Counted from the stretch's first letter, positions 27,095 to 39,500 are shown. The stretch is 64,000 bases of DNA from Pantanalinema sp. GBBB05 (GCA_016743235.1 VRZD01000010.1:124001-188000), one strand, 5' to 3'. A program made the numbers and translations. The notes: generated by a model not told the origin, from the letters alone.

Positions 27095-29014
27095 TTAGTT
27101 ATTCGAGCCGCCAGGGCTAAAAGAGCCGATCAACTCCGAGCCTCCGGCGGCATACACCTCGATCGGCAGCCCGGCATTATCTGAAATAATCTGCAAAGCA
27201 TCTTCTAGGGTCTTTAAGTGTTGGCGAATGCTCTGCCAGGTGTCATAGTCTCTTTCGGAGTAACTCAGGTATCCCTTTGCCCTCAAAGTGCGCTGGTAGG
27301 TTTGGGTCAAGGTCACCTTAATCAGATCATTGGTGATTTTGTAGTTACAGATGCGGGGATTGATTGCAGCACAGGCTTTTTCCAAATCTGTTCGGACTCG
27401 CACTAAGTTCTCTGCTTGCTGTAAGGATGTGCTGTAGGTCGTAACTAAATTTTGCGCTTCCGCATATTGGGTCGTCTCAGCCGGAACTCGTTTAGCAACC
27501 GCGATCGCCTGCCGCCATATCCCCACCGCTTGTGACCACTGATTCTGCTGTTGTTTAGTCGTCGCTTGGCTCGCCAACTTCACCGCCTGACTATAGGATT
27601 TACCTGCCAGTTGCTCTTTGCCAGTCCGCGATCGTACGGCTGCCAGTTTAGCTTGATAGTCTGACTGTAACTGTTGGGCTTCCCCGTAACTGGTGGTCAT
27701 TTGTGGGACCTGTTTCAGGGTGTTGATTGCCACTTGCCAGGTAGATTGCACCAGTTGCCAATCTTGAAGGGCTTGAGCAATCCCCTGCCGAGCTTCTGCC
27801 ACCTGACCCGTCTCCTTGGCTGATTGCAGTTGCTTCGCAGCTCGTTGTTCTATCGCCATTAATTTATTTGCTGCCGCTAAGCTTTGTTGATAACTTGCTA
27901 GCCGTTCCTGGGCGAAAGTATGGAGGGTGTTTTCTGGAGGAATCGCTTGCATCTGGGCGATCGCCTGCTGCCACAGGACTTGGGTTGCCTGCCATTCACT
28001 CAGCGGCTGCGGTATGGTTGCCATTTTTTGCTGAGCGCTTTCTGCTTGCTGCTCGGCTGTCGTTACCTGTGCCAAACTTTGCCGTAAGGCTTGGGCTGTA
28101 CCATATTGACCTGACCAGGTTGGAATACCGCTGAGCGATTGTTGGGCTGTTGCTAACTGCTGCTGTATTTGTGCCAACTCAGCCGGAGATTTAGCTGTTT
28201 TTGCTAGTTCAGCAGCTTGCTGGCTGACCTGTTGTGCGGTTTGTAGGGGTTCGCAAGTTCCAATCACACAGGGGCGGCTGACTAGAAATCCGGCTCCTGC
28301 CATGACTACTGCCCCCAAACCACCTGCCACAATCAACCAGGGAAATGACTTAGCAGCGGAGCGGGAATGAGTTTTTGCTTGAACAGATGGGGTAAATGAT
28401 GGCGGTTCAGCCAAGTCCATATCACTGGGCTGGTTGGCATCCACCAAGCTATGGCTGTCCTCAACGCTATACTCGTTCCTAATAGGTTCAGAGGTGGTGC
28501 TACCTTGATTAAGGTCAGTCTTGCGACTGTTTCGCTCCTGCCAATGGCTATCCAATGAAGATTCAACTACGGTTGGTTCATTTAATTCCAAATCGGTAGA
28601 CCATATTGGCTCCGGTTCTATCTGCTTAGGAACAAACTCAAATGTATGAAACGTATAGGGCTGTTTTTGCCCTAATACCCGCAAGTACAATTTTGTTGGA
28701 ATTACAGACGGCAGAGCCGTGTGACCTAAAACAGCGGTGAAATCGGGAGGTAAGGTGGCGATCGCCTGTTCTAATGTGCCAAAGACTTGCGCTGGATCAA
28801 GGGTTGTCCCCGCTGGATGCTGTCCCAAAACCATCAAACTACCCTGCTTCAGGACACATTGGATTTGAACCGGAATGGCATCGTTCAGTAGTTGCAAATC
28901 TTCCTGTAACCGTTGGGCAATCCGTTGCAAACCTTCCTGCTGTGCCACGGGTTCCATAAAGCATTTAACTAAATCTGTTGTTACCATCCTAGTCTCTAGA
29001 ATTGAGATAGTCAT
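27095..29014 (-). CDS. Membrane-anchored helical repeat protein with W-repeats
   Basis: 639 residues (an alternative start is Met10 at 28987). Residues ~20-130 form an alpha/beta domain whose layout resembles the N-terminus of the beta-propeller protein at 21105-22898. An acidic, Ser-rich stretch follows, then one hydrophobic helix (225-246). Residues 255-535 are Gln/Ala-rich helical repeats: W341/W348/P359/Y375, W419/W426/P437/Y453, W493/W500/P511/Y527, with a degenerate copy at 280-314. The last ~100 residues form a separate domain with three cysteines. No known function. Confidence 0.7.
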   Translation of the reverse strand: MTISILETRMVTTDLVKCFMEPVAQQEGLQRIAQRLQEDLQLLNDAIPVQIQCVLKQGSLMVLGQHPAGTTLDPAQVFGTLEQAIATLPPDFTAVLGHTALPSVIPTKLYLRVLGQKQPYTFHTFEFVPKQIEPEPIWSTDLELNEPTVVESSLDSHWQERNSRKTDLNQGSTTSEPIRNEYSVEDSHSLVDANQPSDMDLAEPPSFTPSVQAKTHSRSAAKSFPWLIVAGGLGAVVMAGAGFLVSRPCVIGTCEPLQTAQQVSQQAAELAKTAKSPAELAQIQQQLATAQQSLSGIPTWSGQYGTAQALRQSLAQVTTAEQQAESAQQKMATIPQPLSEWQATQVLWQQAIAQMQAIPPENTLHTFAQERLASYQQSLAAANKLMAIEQRAAKQLQSAKETGQVAEARQGIAQALQDWQLVQSTWQVAINTLKQVPQMTTSYGEAQQLQSDYQAKLAAVRSRTGKEQLAGKSYSQAVKLASQATTKQQQNQWSQAVGIWRQAIAVAKRVPAETTQYAEAQNLVTTYSTSLQQAENLVRVRTDLEKACAAINPRICNYKITNDLIKVTLTQTYQRTLRAKGYLSYSERDYDTWQSIRQHLKTLEDALQIISDNAGLPIEVYAAGGSELIGSFSPGGSNN

Positions 29015-29126
29015 CGGGGGAGAAAAGTCGGGAGACAGGTGGTATGGGATAGGTAAAGGCGATCGAGCGGCGGGACCAGCTCCTAAACTTCTGTGAATGA
29101 GTAACTGACGATTGAACTGAGCGGAT

Positions 29127-29837
29127 ATGGAAATTCTGATTGTTGAAGACGAAGCCGAAATTGCCCAATTGATTCAGCTTTATTTAGAGAAAGAGGGATT
29201 TTCTTGTCGCACTTGCCGAGATGGCATTACGGCTTTGCAAGTCTTTCAGGAGCAGAAGCCGGATTTGATCATTTTAGATTTAATGATTCCGGGGTTAGAT
29301 GGCTTGGAAGTCTGCGCCCGGATTCGGCAAAAACCTGGGGTAAAAGATCCGTTTATTTTGATGTTGACGGCACGGGGGGAAGAAATCGATCGCATTATTG
29401 GCTTGTCTACCGGAGCCGATGATTATATGGTGAAACCCTTTAGCCCGAAGGAATTGGTGGCACGGGTGCGGGCATTACTGCGGCGCACCTTACGCCAGGG
29501 GGGACAAACTCAAACTTACCGCACTCAGCATTTCTTGATTGATTTAGACCAGCGATCGGCACAGCGATGTGAGGATCATTCTGAGCAAATGGAACCGCTA
29601 GATCTGACCACATTAGAGTTTGATCTCCTAGCAACTTTTATGAGTTATCCCGGTCGAGTTTGGAACCGCGCTCAACTGATCGATAAACTTTGGGGCGATA
29701 ACTTTTTTGGGGATGAACGTGTGGTGGACACCCATATCGCTCGACTGCGGAAAAAGATTGAACCGGATCCAGCTAATCCCACATTCGTTAAAACGGTGAT
29801 TGGAGTGGGATACAAATTTGAAGACTCACCCACTTAG
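29127..29837 (+). CDS. OmpR/PhoB-family response regulator
   Basis: 236 residues. The receiver domain (1-120) has acidic residues E7-D8, phospho-acceptor Asp51 (I-I-L-D-L-M-I-P-G), Thr in M-L-T-A-R and Lys in V-K-P-F. A winged-helix DNA-binding domain (~135-232) carries V-V-D-T-H-I-A-R-L-R-K-K-I. It is 16 bp upstream of a histidine kinase on the same strand, forming a classical two-component operon. The signal is unknown. Confidence 0.93.
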   Translation: MEILIVEDEAEIAQLIQLYLEKEGFSCRTCRDGITALQVFQEQKPDLIILDLMIPGLDGLEVCARIRQKPGVKDPFILMLTARGEEIDRIIGLSTGADDYMVKPFSPKELVARVRALLRRTLRQGGQTQTYRTQHFLIDLDQRSAQRCEDHSEQMEPLDLTTLEFDLLATFMSYPGRVWNRAQLIDKLWGDNFFGDERVVDTHIARLRKKIEPDPANPTFVKTVIGVGYKFEDSPT

Positions 29838-29853
29838 GGGTTCGCGATCGCTC

Positions 29854-30945
29854 ATGGCAAAACTTGGACTTCGAGGGCGCCTATTTCTGTCCCATTTAAC
29901 TGTAATGGTGGTGGGGCTGAGTACGTTAGTGATTGTCGGCAAACTGTACTCTCCGCGCTTCTTCGTGCTGCATCTCCAGCAAATGGAATTTAGTGGGTTC
30001 AATTTATTTCTGGTACGGCAGCGCTTAGTCGAAGGGTTTGAGTCTGCCTGGAGTCGGGGAGCCATTTGGTCTGTGGCTGTAGGCGCTTCTGCGGCAGGGG
30101 GATTGAGTTACTTGGTCTCCAAACGGATTACGAAACCATTAGTTCAAATTGAGCGAGTGACTCAAAAGGTCGCCGCAGGACATCTCCGAGAACGCTTACC
30201 CAGCAGCGATATTCCTGAATTGAATCAACTAGCCCTCAGTTTTAACCAGATGGCAACGACGCTAGAAGGAGTTGAGCAGCGACGGCGCGAGTTAATTGGC
30301 GATTTAACCCATGAACTCAGAACACCGTTGACGGTGGTGCAAGGTTATTTGGAAGGGTTAGCCGATGGCACGATCGAACCTTCGGTGGATATTTACCAGC
30401 GGTTAGCCAAGGAAACCGCCCGATTGCGACGGTTGGTGAATGATTTGCAAGAACTCTCTCAAGCCGAAGCTGGCTATTTACCAATTCGTGCCCAGCGGTT
30501 AGAGGCATTTCCGCTGTTAAACGCTTTAGTGCAAAAGTTTTCTGATCAACTCTTAGAAGAAGGTCCGGTCTTAAGGTTAACCTGTCCGGCTGACTTGCCG
30601 CCTGTGCTAGCCGATCCAGAACGGGTCGAACAGATATTGGTGAACCTAGTGGGTAATGCCTTGCGCTATACCCAAGCCGGCTCGATCACTATTTCTGCCT
30701 ATCATGATGTCGGCAAACTATGGATTGCTGTCACTGACACAGGTCAGGGGATTGCCCCAGAAGAACTGCCGCATATTTTTGAGCGCTTTTGGCGGGCAGA
30801 CCGATCGCGCGATCGGCAATCGGGAGGGACAGGCATTGGGTTAGCCATTTCTCGCCGTCTAGTCGAACTTCAGGGTGGCACGATCGAGGTTGATAGCCAG
30901 GTAGGGCGTGGCAGCACGTTCCGATTTTCGCTGCCCTTAGCCTGA
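29854..30945 (+). CDS. Membrane sensor histidine kinase, partner of the upstream regulator
   Basis: Start ATG 29854, 363 residues. Two transmembrane segments (about 12-30 and 69-88) flank a ~38-residue extracytoplasmic loop, then HAMP (to ~142), a HisKA domain with phospho-acceptor His153 (T-H-E-L-R-T-P) and an HATPase domain with N-L-V-G-N-A-L-R-Y, D-T-G-Q-G-I and G-T-G-I-G-L motifs. The very small sensory loop suggests intramembrane or partner-protein sensing. Follows the response regulator by 16 bp; a GAF protein follows by 14 bp. Confidence 0.92.
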   Translation: MAKLGLRGRLFLSHLTVMVVGLSTLVIVGKLYSPRFFVLHLQQMEFSGFNLFLVRQRLVEGFESAWSRGAIWSVAVGASAAGGLSYLVSKRITKPLVQIERVTQKVAAGHLRERLPSSDIPELNQLALSFNQMATTLEGVEQRRRELIGDLTHELRTPLTVVQGYLEGLADGTIEPSVDIYQRLAKETARLRRLVNDLQELSQAEAGYLPIRAQRLEAFPLLNALVQKFSDQLLEEGPVLRLTCPADLPPVLADPERVEQILVNLVGNALRYTQAGSITISAYHDVGKLWIAVTDTGQGIAPEELPHIFERFWRADRSRDRQSGGTGIGLAISRRLVELQGGTIEVDSQVGRGSTFRFSLPLA

Positions 30946-30959
30946 ACAGTTCATGATGG

Positions 30960-33526
<2,567 letters not shown>

Positions 33527-33654
33527 TTAGCGCTCCAACCAGTAAAACGGTCTAAACCTGCCTTGAGAGCCAAAAGACCAAAACTGTCCAAAATTCTAAC
33601 ACAAAAGGCTTATAAGCGATTTTAGTACCCTCTCCTATTGGATTTGAAGAGGGG

Positions 33655-34689
33655 ATGGATCACGGATGCTCTCGAATGTCAATATTTACTTCTAGTATAA
33701 CCAATTACAATACATCTGTACCAGGATTGATCGTTATCTGTGGGGCAACCGCCACTGGGAAGACCAGTCTAGCGATCGCACTAGGCGAGCGGTTGAATTC
33801 TGCCATTCTTAGCGCTGATTCGCGCCAAGTCTATCGAGAATTTAACATTGGCACTGCCAAACCCACCCTGGCAGAACGGCAAGCCGTGCCCCATTATCTA
33901 ATAGATATTTGCGATCCAACCGAAATTCTGACGCTGGCAGACTATCAGCAGCAGGCACAGGGGCTGATTGAGGGGAGAAGGCAGGATGGAGGTAAGGGGG
34001 CTGAGGCGGATGAGGGAGGTTGTGAGCGGCGTGGCTTAGACGCTGGTTCTGAGGTTCCATGGCTGCTGGTCGGAGGAACTGGGCTGTATATTAAGTCGAT
34101 CGTTAAGGGAATGAAAATTCCTCGCGTACCGCCCCAACCTCAGTTGCGATCGCAGTTGCAAGCCCTAGGGCAGAAGTACTGTTATGCCTGTCTGCAACAG
34201 GTTGATCCTAGTGCTGCTAGTCGCATTCATCCCCATGACCAAACTCGCACCTTACGGTCTTTAGAGGTGTTCTACACAACAGGCTGTCCTATGTCTGAAC
34301 AACAAGGGGAACAGCCACCTAGTTACCCCATTCTTCAAATTGGCTTGGATTGTCAGGATACGGATGCCTTACGCCGTCGGATTGCCGATCGAACAGCCCA
34401 GATGGTCGCAGCAGGATTTGTGGCTGAAGTGGAATACCTGGGGCAAAAGTACGGTTGGGATTTACCGTTACTCAATACCTTGGGCTATGCCGAATTTAAG
34501 CAATATGTGGCGGGAAACCTTTCACTGTCAGCCGCCCAGGAGCTAACAGTGCTACATACTCGCCAATTTGCCAAGCGCCAACGCACCTGGTTTCGTGCTT
34601 ACCCAGAAATTGAATGGTTTGATAGCGATCGACCCGATGTACTGGAGGCCGTTTGGGCACGGATTCAATTATTTCTTCAAAATAGTTGA
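33655..34689 (+). CDS. miaA: tRNA dimethylallyltransferase with a low-complexity insert
   Basis: Adds a dimethylallyl group to A37 of tRNAs reading UNN codons. Up to 344 residues (Met at 33676 is an alternative start). The P-loop G-A-T-A-T-G-K-T, D-S-R-Q-V-Y, G-T-A-K-P and L-V-G-G-T-G-L-Y motifs are intact. Just before L-V-G-G-T-G sits an extra ~25 residues, rich in Gly/Asp/Arg/Glu, encoded by a GA-rich stretch; typical MiaA has only a few residues there. The insert corresponds to the same low-complexity repeat seen in egtB. The enzyme should stay functional because the insert is in a surface loop (inference). Confidence 0.93.
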   Translation: MDHGCSRMSIFTSSITNYNTSVPGLIVICGATATGKTSLAIALGERLNSAILSADSRQVYREFNIGTAKPTLAERQAVPHYLIDICDPTEILTLADYQQQAQGLIEGRRQDGGKGAEADEGGCERRGLDAGSEVPWLLVGGTGLYIKSIVKGMKIPRVPPQPQLRSQLQALGQKYCYACLQQVDPSAASRIHPHDQTRTLRSLEVFYTTGCPMSEQQGEQPPSYPILQIGLDCQDTDALRRRIADRTAQMVAAGFVAEVEYLGQKYGWDLPLLNTLGYAEFKQYVAGNLSLSAAQELTVLHTRQFAKRQRTWFRAYPEIEWFDSDRPDVLEAVWARIQLFLQNS

Positions 34690-35043
34690 GCGAATATATC
34701 GCTGGATTCCACAGAATTTAGTTTGGTCATCGTTAATAACGAATTTGCTCTAGTTGAATAAGTTCGACTTGTACCTTCAGTTTTTACGGCAACAGAGAAA
34801 TTACAGAATAAAATCTGTAATTAAAAGTAGATTCTGTGAAGTCCCTATACGTGATTCAGGAAAAAACCTAGAGTGACAAAATAGGAAGTCAATTGCCTTC
34901 TTAATCCTTAGGTTGAATGCGGCGTTTAAGATTGGGCTCCTACAATAGGCGATCGATCAGGAAATTCCTGATCTGTAAAGCAAAACTCTGAAACACTGAA
35001 TGCTCAGTCCGTTATTCTGTCAGTTCTGCACCTAGATCCCAAA
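34690..35043. other. Intergenic region with two palindromes
   Basis: Two inverted repeats are visible: ATTACAG/CTGTAAT (34800-34821, 8-nt spacer) and GATCAGGA/TCCTGATC (34957-34975, 3-nt spacer). The first could be a weak terminator or operator; the second is described separately. No ORF or RNA gene recognised. Confidence 0.5.
34957..34975. promoter_or_regulatory. Perfect palindrome upstream of the lipoprotein gene
   Basis: GATCAGGA, a 3-nt spacer AAT, then TCCTGATC: 8-bp arms, 68 bp before the ATG at 35044. The short spacer suits a dimeric repressor site rather than a terminator. No known consensus matched. Confidence 0.4.
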
Positions 35044-36129
35044 ATGAAACATGTACCGTTTGTAGTGGCTGCCAGCATTCCTGTTGTCTTCTTCGCAGGA
35101 TGTTCCGTTAATCCATTACTCTTACCGGCAAACTCTCGCCAAAGCGAGACATTTAGAGATGAGTCAGAACTTGATTTGCCGACTACGCCTAAAGCCCAGT
35201 TAGCTAAGGCGCGTGAACTAGCTTGGGAAGCCGCAGTAATCGTTCAAAATCCCCCCCACCCCGTGGAAACCTGGCAAAAAGCTCGGGTTAAGTGGCGGCA
35301 GGCAATTCGGGTATTAGAAGCCATTGCCACAGAAACCTCAGTTGCAACCCAAGCTCAGCAACGACTGACCGTCTATCGCACCAACTATGCGGCAATTGAC
35401 GATCGGCTCGAAACGGAACAAGCGGCAGTGTCACAACTAGAATCAGCTCAAGCATTAGCCTGGCAAGCCGCAGTCACGGTACAAAAGCCTCCCCATACTC
35501 TTGCGGTCTGGCAAAGCGCCGATCGTAAGTGGCAGCAGGCGATCGCTCAACTCGAAGCTATTCCAGCTGTTAGCAGTGTGTCATCTCAATCCCAGGAAAA
35601 ATTAGCGATCTACCGCCGTAATCAAAAGGTAATTCAGCAGCAAATTGCCACGCAGAAAAAAACTCTGACTGCTCTAGCAACCTTTAAGACAACCGCAAAC
35701 TATCTAAAAGATTTGCCGACTCAAGTAGCTGCGGGGCAAGCCGTTGGGCAGGTAGGAATTGAATATCAGGACTATGTCGATCGCCTCCAACTTCTCAAAA
35801 CGACCTTAGCAGAACTGCAGCCGCCTCAAGGTTCCCAACATCCAATTTATACCGATTTAGCGGAAGCCCTGCGAGATTACGAACTGGGTATTACAATCTG
35901 GCAAGCCTATCAAAAGTTCAAACGGGACAATGTGGAATGGCTGCGAGGCAGCGACTCTTATGATCAGCTTTTTCCTATTTCTCTGGTGGATGGTAATACG
36001 TTGATGGAGAAATATCAGGTCACAACTTATCTTGATGGCAGTAAGATTTCCCTCAAATTTACACTGTGGGCAATTTGGGATCGAGCCAAGCAAGTGGTCG
36101 ATCGCGCTGAGCAGGAGATCAAGAGTTAG
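35044..36129 (+). CDS. Lipoprotein with two W-repeats
   Basis: 361 residues with a lipoprotein signal (lipobox F-F-A-G-C, Cys20). Two tandem ~79-residue units follow: L-A-W at 59-61 with W77, W84, Y111, and L-A-W at 138-140 with W156, W163, P174, Y190. Both begin W-(E/Q)-A-A-V and contain P-P-H. They share their spacing with repeats in the proteins at 21105-22898 and 27095-29014. The C-terminal ~140 residues are a separate mixed helix domain. Likely anchored on the periplasmic face of a membrane. Function unknown. Confidence 0.7.
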   Translation: MKHVPFVVAASIPVVFFAGCSVNPLLLPANSRQSETFRDESELDLPTTPKAQLAKARELAWEAAVIVQNPPHPVETWQKARVKWRQAIRVLEAIATETSVATQAQQRLTVYRTNYAAIDDRLETEQAAVSQLESAQALAWQAAVTVQKPPHTLAVWQSADRKWQQAIAQLEAIPAVSSVSSQSQEKLAIYRRNQKVIQQQIATQKKTLTALATFKTTANYLKDLPTQVAAGQAVGQVGIEYQDYVDRLQLLKTTLAELQPPQGSQHPIYTDLAEALRDYELGITIWQAYQKFKRDNVEWLRGSDSYDQLFPISLVDGNTLMEKYQVTTYLDGSKISLKFTLWAIWDRAKQVVDRAEQEIKS

Positions 36130-36236
36130 CCAGTATCCAGTGAGGGCATCAGGGAGATAAGAGAGTGAAAGACCTTGGTAATCCTGTTACCTAGGAACTG
36201 CATTAAGATCATCCCTAGTGGATTTTCTGATGTGTG

Positions 36237-37142
36237 ATGCTAACTCAGCCCGATCGTTCTGAACCAACCTGGCAAACCATTGTTCGATTGTTACGGTGGG
36301 ACAAACCTGCTGGTCGCTTAATTCTCATGATTCCAGCATTATGGGCTGTGGTGTTAGCTGCCGCTGGTCAGCCACCGCTGCCGCTGATTGGCGTCATCGT
36401 GCTCGGTACGCTAGCCACCAGTGCCGCAGGGTGTGTAGTGAATGATCTCTGGGATCGCAATATTGACCCCAAGGTAGAACGGACTCGCAACCGCCCCCTC
36501 GCTGCCCGATCGCTATCAATCCAGGTGGGGTTAGTAGTGGCACTGATTTCGTTCGGCTGTGCCTGGGTACTGTCGCTTTACTTGAATCCATTGACGTTCT
36601 GGCTCTGTGTCGCCGCTGTCCCAGTGATTGTGCTGTATCCTCTAGCAAAACGTGTATTTCCCGTACCGCAACTGGTGCTGTCGATCGCGTGGGGATTTGC
36701 TGTCCTGATTAGCTGGAGCGCGGTTAGTTGTGGCTCTACCCCAGCACCAACCGCCTGCCTGGGCTTGCCAACCTGGTTATTATGGGGCGCTACAGTGTTG
36801 TGGACGCTCGGCTTTGACACTATTTACGCGATGTCTGATCGCGAAGATGATCGCCGAATTGGGGTTAATTCCAGTGCCCTATTTTTTGGCAAGTATGCTA
36901 CTCATGCCGTTGGCGCTTTTCTCGCTGGAACTGTTCTGTTGCTGGCAGGCGTTGGCATGGTGATGCCGCTCAGTTGGGGATTCTGGGTAACGCTGGCGAT
37001 CGCAGCAGGATGGTGGGCACGGCAATACTACCGCCTGTCCTTCAAAACGATTCCTCATGCTACCTATGGACAACTCTTTCGCCAGAACGTCTGGATTGGC
37101 TTTGTTCTGTTAGCAGGAATGCTGGCAGGAACATTACTGTGA
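36237..37142 (+). CDS. ubiA: 4-hydroxybenzoate polyprenyltransferase
   Basis: Integral-membrane prenyltransferase that in cyanobacteria attaches a solanesyl chain to 4-hydroxybenzoate for plastoquinone. Start ATG 36237 (GTG 36234 in the same frame), 301 residues. The two Asp-rich motifs N-D-L-W-D-R-N-I-D (prenyl diphosphate binding) and S-D-R-E-D-D are intact, within about nine helices. Downstream on the opposite strand is sigF. Confidence 0.9.
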   Translation: MLTQPDRSEPTWQTIVRLLRWDKPAGRLILMIPALWAVVLAAAGQPPLPLIGVIVLGTLATSAAGCVVNDLWDRNIDPKVERTRNRPLAARSLSIQVGLVVALISFGCAWVLSLYLNPLTFWLCVAAVPVIVLYPLAKRVFPVPQLVLSIAWGFAVLISWSAVSCGSTPAPTACLGLPTWLLWGATVLWTLGFDTIYAMSDREDDRRIGVNSSALFFGKYATHAVGAFLAGTVLLLAGVGMVMPLSWGFWVTLAIAAGWWARQYYRLSFKTIPHATYGQLFRQNVWIGFVLLAGMLAGTLL

Positions 37143-37177
37143 CCAGATCTACGAGTACCTACAAGCATCACAACCAT

Positions 37178-37212
37178 AAAAAAACTGGACTAGCGGGGGT
37201 GCTAATCCAGTT
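37178..37212 (-). terminator. Rho-independent terminator of sigF
   Basis: On the minus strand AACTGGATTAGC/GCTAGTCCAGTT form a 12-bp stem (one G-T pair) with a 6-nt loop, followed by seven or more T residues. It lies 65 bp past the sigF stop and would not terminate ubiA efficiently. Confidence 0.8.
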
Positions 37213-37276
37213 GAGTAAGCCAGATACAAGATGAAAGGTGATGAATCTGGGGGTTGGTAAGCTACAGCGTTAAGGG

Positions 37277-38059
37277 TTACGGGTCGGTTTGCAGCATTTG
37301 GGGTTGCAGAAAGGACACCATTTGTTGCACACCTCGATGAATGCGACGGGTTACAGTCATCGGACTCACACCAATCCGTTCAGCTACTTCTTTACGAGAC
37401 AGGTCTTTGATGAAGACAAACTCGATCGCTTGCCGGGTTTTATCTTCTAATTGACTGAGGGCTTGCTGAAGTTGCTGCCGATCTTCTTCCAGGTATTGCA
37501 TACTCAGACAACGGGTGTCGGGCAGCGTTTCACCGAGGGTCGTAGGAGAGTCAATTTGCTGGGAGACTGTGGCATCCAAGCTGAGGGGCAGCCGATTCTT
37601 GGTCGCTAACTTGCTTTCGCGCCATTCGTAGACTGACACACCGAGTTCTGTAGCGATTTCTTCATCAGTCGGTTGGCGACCGTAAGCTTCTTCCAGAGTT
37701 TCGCGAACTTTTTGTCCCGCTTTGTTGAGTTGTTGCCAGCGGCGGGGAATCTTAACAGTACCACTACGATCGCGAAGGAAATGCAGCATCTCACCTCGGA
37801 TATAGGGAACGGCAAACGAGCTAAACGCACATCCTTGAGTGGGGTTAAACCGTTCAATGGCTCGAATCAAACCCAGGAAGCCAATTTGTTCGAGATCTTC
37901 GTAAGGCTCAGCGCATTGATGGCTAATCCGGTGAGCAATCTTTCTAACCAGACCAGCATTTAACTGAACGAGCTGATTCCGGAGCTTGACCGAGGGATTC
38001 CGGTGGTAAGCAACTAAGAGGTCCATCCCACGCGAGCGAACACAAGGTTGAGTAGCCAT
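37277..38059 (-). CDS. sigF: Group 3 RNA polymerase sigma factor SigF
   Basis: Alternative sigma factor; in Synechocystis SigF controls motility and pilus genes. Start Met 38059 (longer forms 38062 or 38074), 260 residues. Region 2 (P-Y-E-D-L-E-Q-I-G-F-L-G-L-I-R-A-I-E-R-F), region 3 (R-Q-P-T-D-E-E-I-A) and the region 4 helix-turn-helix (S-R-K-E-V-A-E-R-I-G-V-S-P-M-T-V) are all present; region 1.1 is absent, as in group 3. Followed by a good terminator. Divergent from prfB. Confidence 0.93.
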   Translation of the reverse strand: MATQPCVRSRGMDLLVAYHRNPSVKLRNQLVQLNAGLVRKIAHRISHQCAEPYEDLEQIGFLGLIRAIERFNPTQGCAFSSFAVPYIRGEMLHFLRDRSGTVKIPRRWQQLNKAGQKVRETLEEAYGRQPTDEEIATELGVSVYEWRESKLATKNRLPLSLDATVSQQIDSPTTLGETLPDTRCLSMQYLEEDRQQLQQALSQLEDKTRQAIEFVFIKDLSRKEVAERIGVSPMTVTRRIHRGVQQMVSFLQPQMLQTDP

Positions 38060-38386
38060 CATCTTGCAAGTCACCTTTCACATCAGAGTTGAGTTTATTC
38101 TCCGTACTTCGAGGAGGAGAAACCATCGTCGATCTACGGTACTCAGGCGACCCTCTTCTTGGGGTTTCGGCATAAACACGTAAGCGACTCGGCAAAACCT
38201 CTGATTTTGCTGGCATTTTTAGCCAACCGCAGCGAACTTCACGGGCTGTAAGCGAGACGGGTAGCGTGGATTTACGTTTGGACAAACAATGTAATGCTGT
38301 GGATACTTTTGGCTTTGAACTGCCCGACATCTGGCACCAACCGCTAAGATCGATAAGAGCTTGTCTTTGTGAACGATCGAATCTCT
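38060..38386. other. Intergenic region between divergent sigF and prfB
   Basis: About 330 bp that should carry both promoters. A 128-aa minus-strand frame crosses it but lacks protein-like composition. No clear operator or RNA seen. Confidence 0.3.
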
Positions 38387-39500
38387 ATGGAAGCATTGGA
38401 AATTAAACGCGAGGTGGAAACGTTGTCCGATCGCCTGGGCAAAGCCCAGGACTATCTTTGACGTCCCCGCTTTAACTGCAAAAATTCAAGATTTAGAGCA
38501 ACTGGCTGCTCAACCCGATTTCTGGAATGACCAAACCGGGGCACAACAAACCCTCCAAGAACTAAATGATCTGAAATCCCACCTCCAGCAACTGGAGCAG
38601 TGGCGAAGCAATTTAGAGGATGCGCGAGCTGTACTGGATCTACTGGAGTTGGAGGAGGATGAATCGCTGTTGCAAGAAGCCCAGTCGAATATCATCCAAC
38701 TGAGCCGAGAACTGGATCAGTGGGAACTTCAGCAATTGTTGTCAGATCCCTATGACGCCTATGGTGCAGTACTAACAATTAATGCTGGAGCGGGTGGCAC
38801 AGATGCTCAAGATTGGGCAGAAATGCTGTTACGGATGTATACCCGTTGGGCAGAAGATCACCGCTATAAAGTCCATTTAGCAGAAATCTCGGAAGGAGAT
38901 GAGGCGGGAATTAAATCCGCCATGCTGGAAGTGGAAGGTCGCTATGCTTATGGCTATCTGAAAGCCGAAAAGGGCACTCATCGCCTGGTGCGGATTTCGC
39001 CCTTTAATGCCAATGGCAAACGCCAAACTAGCTTTGCGGGGGTGGAAGTGATGCCGATTTTAGACAATTCGGTGCAGCTGGAGATCCCTGATAAAGATCT
39101 GGAGATTACCACCTCCCGGGCTGGCGGCAAGGGCGGACAGAATGTCAACAAGGTGGAAACAGCCGTTCGAGTCGTACATATTCCCACCGGCTTGATGGTC
39201 CGTTGTACCGAAGAACGATCGCAGCTTCAGAACAAAGAAAAGGCTCTGGCGCTGTTGAAAGCTAAATTACTGGTGATTGCTAAGGAACAAAAAGCTAAGG
39301 AAATTGCTGATATTCGGGGAGACATAGTAGAAGCATCCTGGGGCAACCAGATTCGCAACTATGTGTTTCATCCCTACCAGATGGTGAAGGATCTACGCAC
39401 TGGAAGCGAGACAACTGCTATTACAGATGTGATGAATGGTGACCTTGATCCATTCATTCAAGCTTATCTCCGGCAGGAAACTCAGCTTGTGGATGTTTAA
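38387..39500 (+). CDS. prfB: Peptide chain release factor 2, with programmed +1 frameshift
   Basis: Terminates translation at UGA and UAA. The first frame starts at ATG 38387 (M-E-A-L-E-I-K-R) and reaches an in-frame TGA at 38459-38461 after 24 codons; reading continues in +1 from 38460, giving about 370 residues. The site is the classical CTT-TGA-C with a purine AGG a few bases upstream. Downstream, the recognition tripeptide S-P-F and the catalytic G-G-Q (in G-K-G-G-Q-N-V-N-K) are present. It heads a run with DUF3285, ybeY and dgkA. Confidence 0.96.
38456..38462 (+). promoter_or_regulatory. RF2 autoregulatory frameshift site
   Basis: CTT TGA C with AGG at 38448-38450 acting as an internal Shine-Dalgarno. 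When RF2 is scarce the ribosome slips +1 on CTT and makes full-length RF2. Confidence 0.95.

Noticed and set aside
28858..28880. T-loop-like sequence GGATTTGAACC
   Set aside because: It lies inside a coding gene and no cloverleaf forms around it.
37944..38330. 128-aa minus-strand frame upstream of sigF
   Set aside because: Overlaps the sigF start in another frame; low-complexity Ser/Arg/Pro composition.
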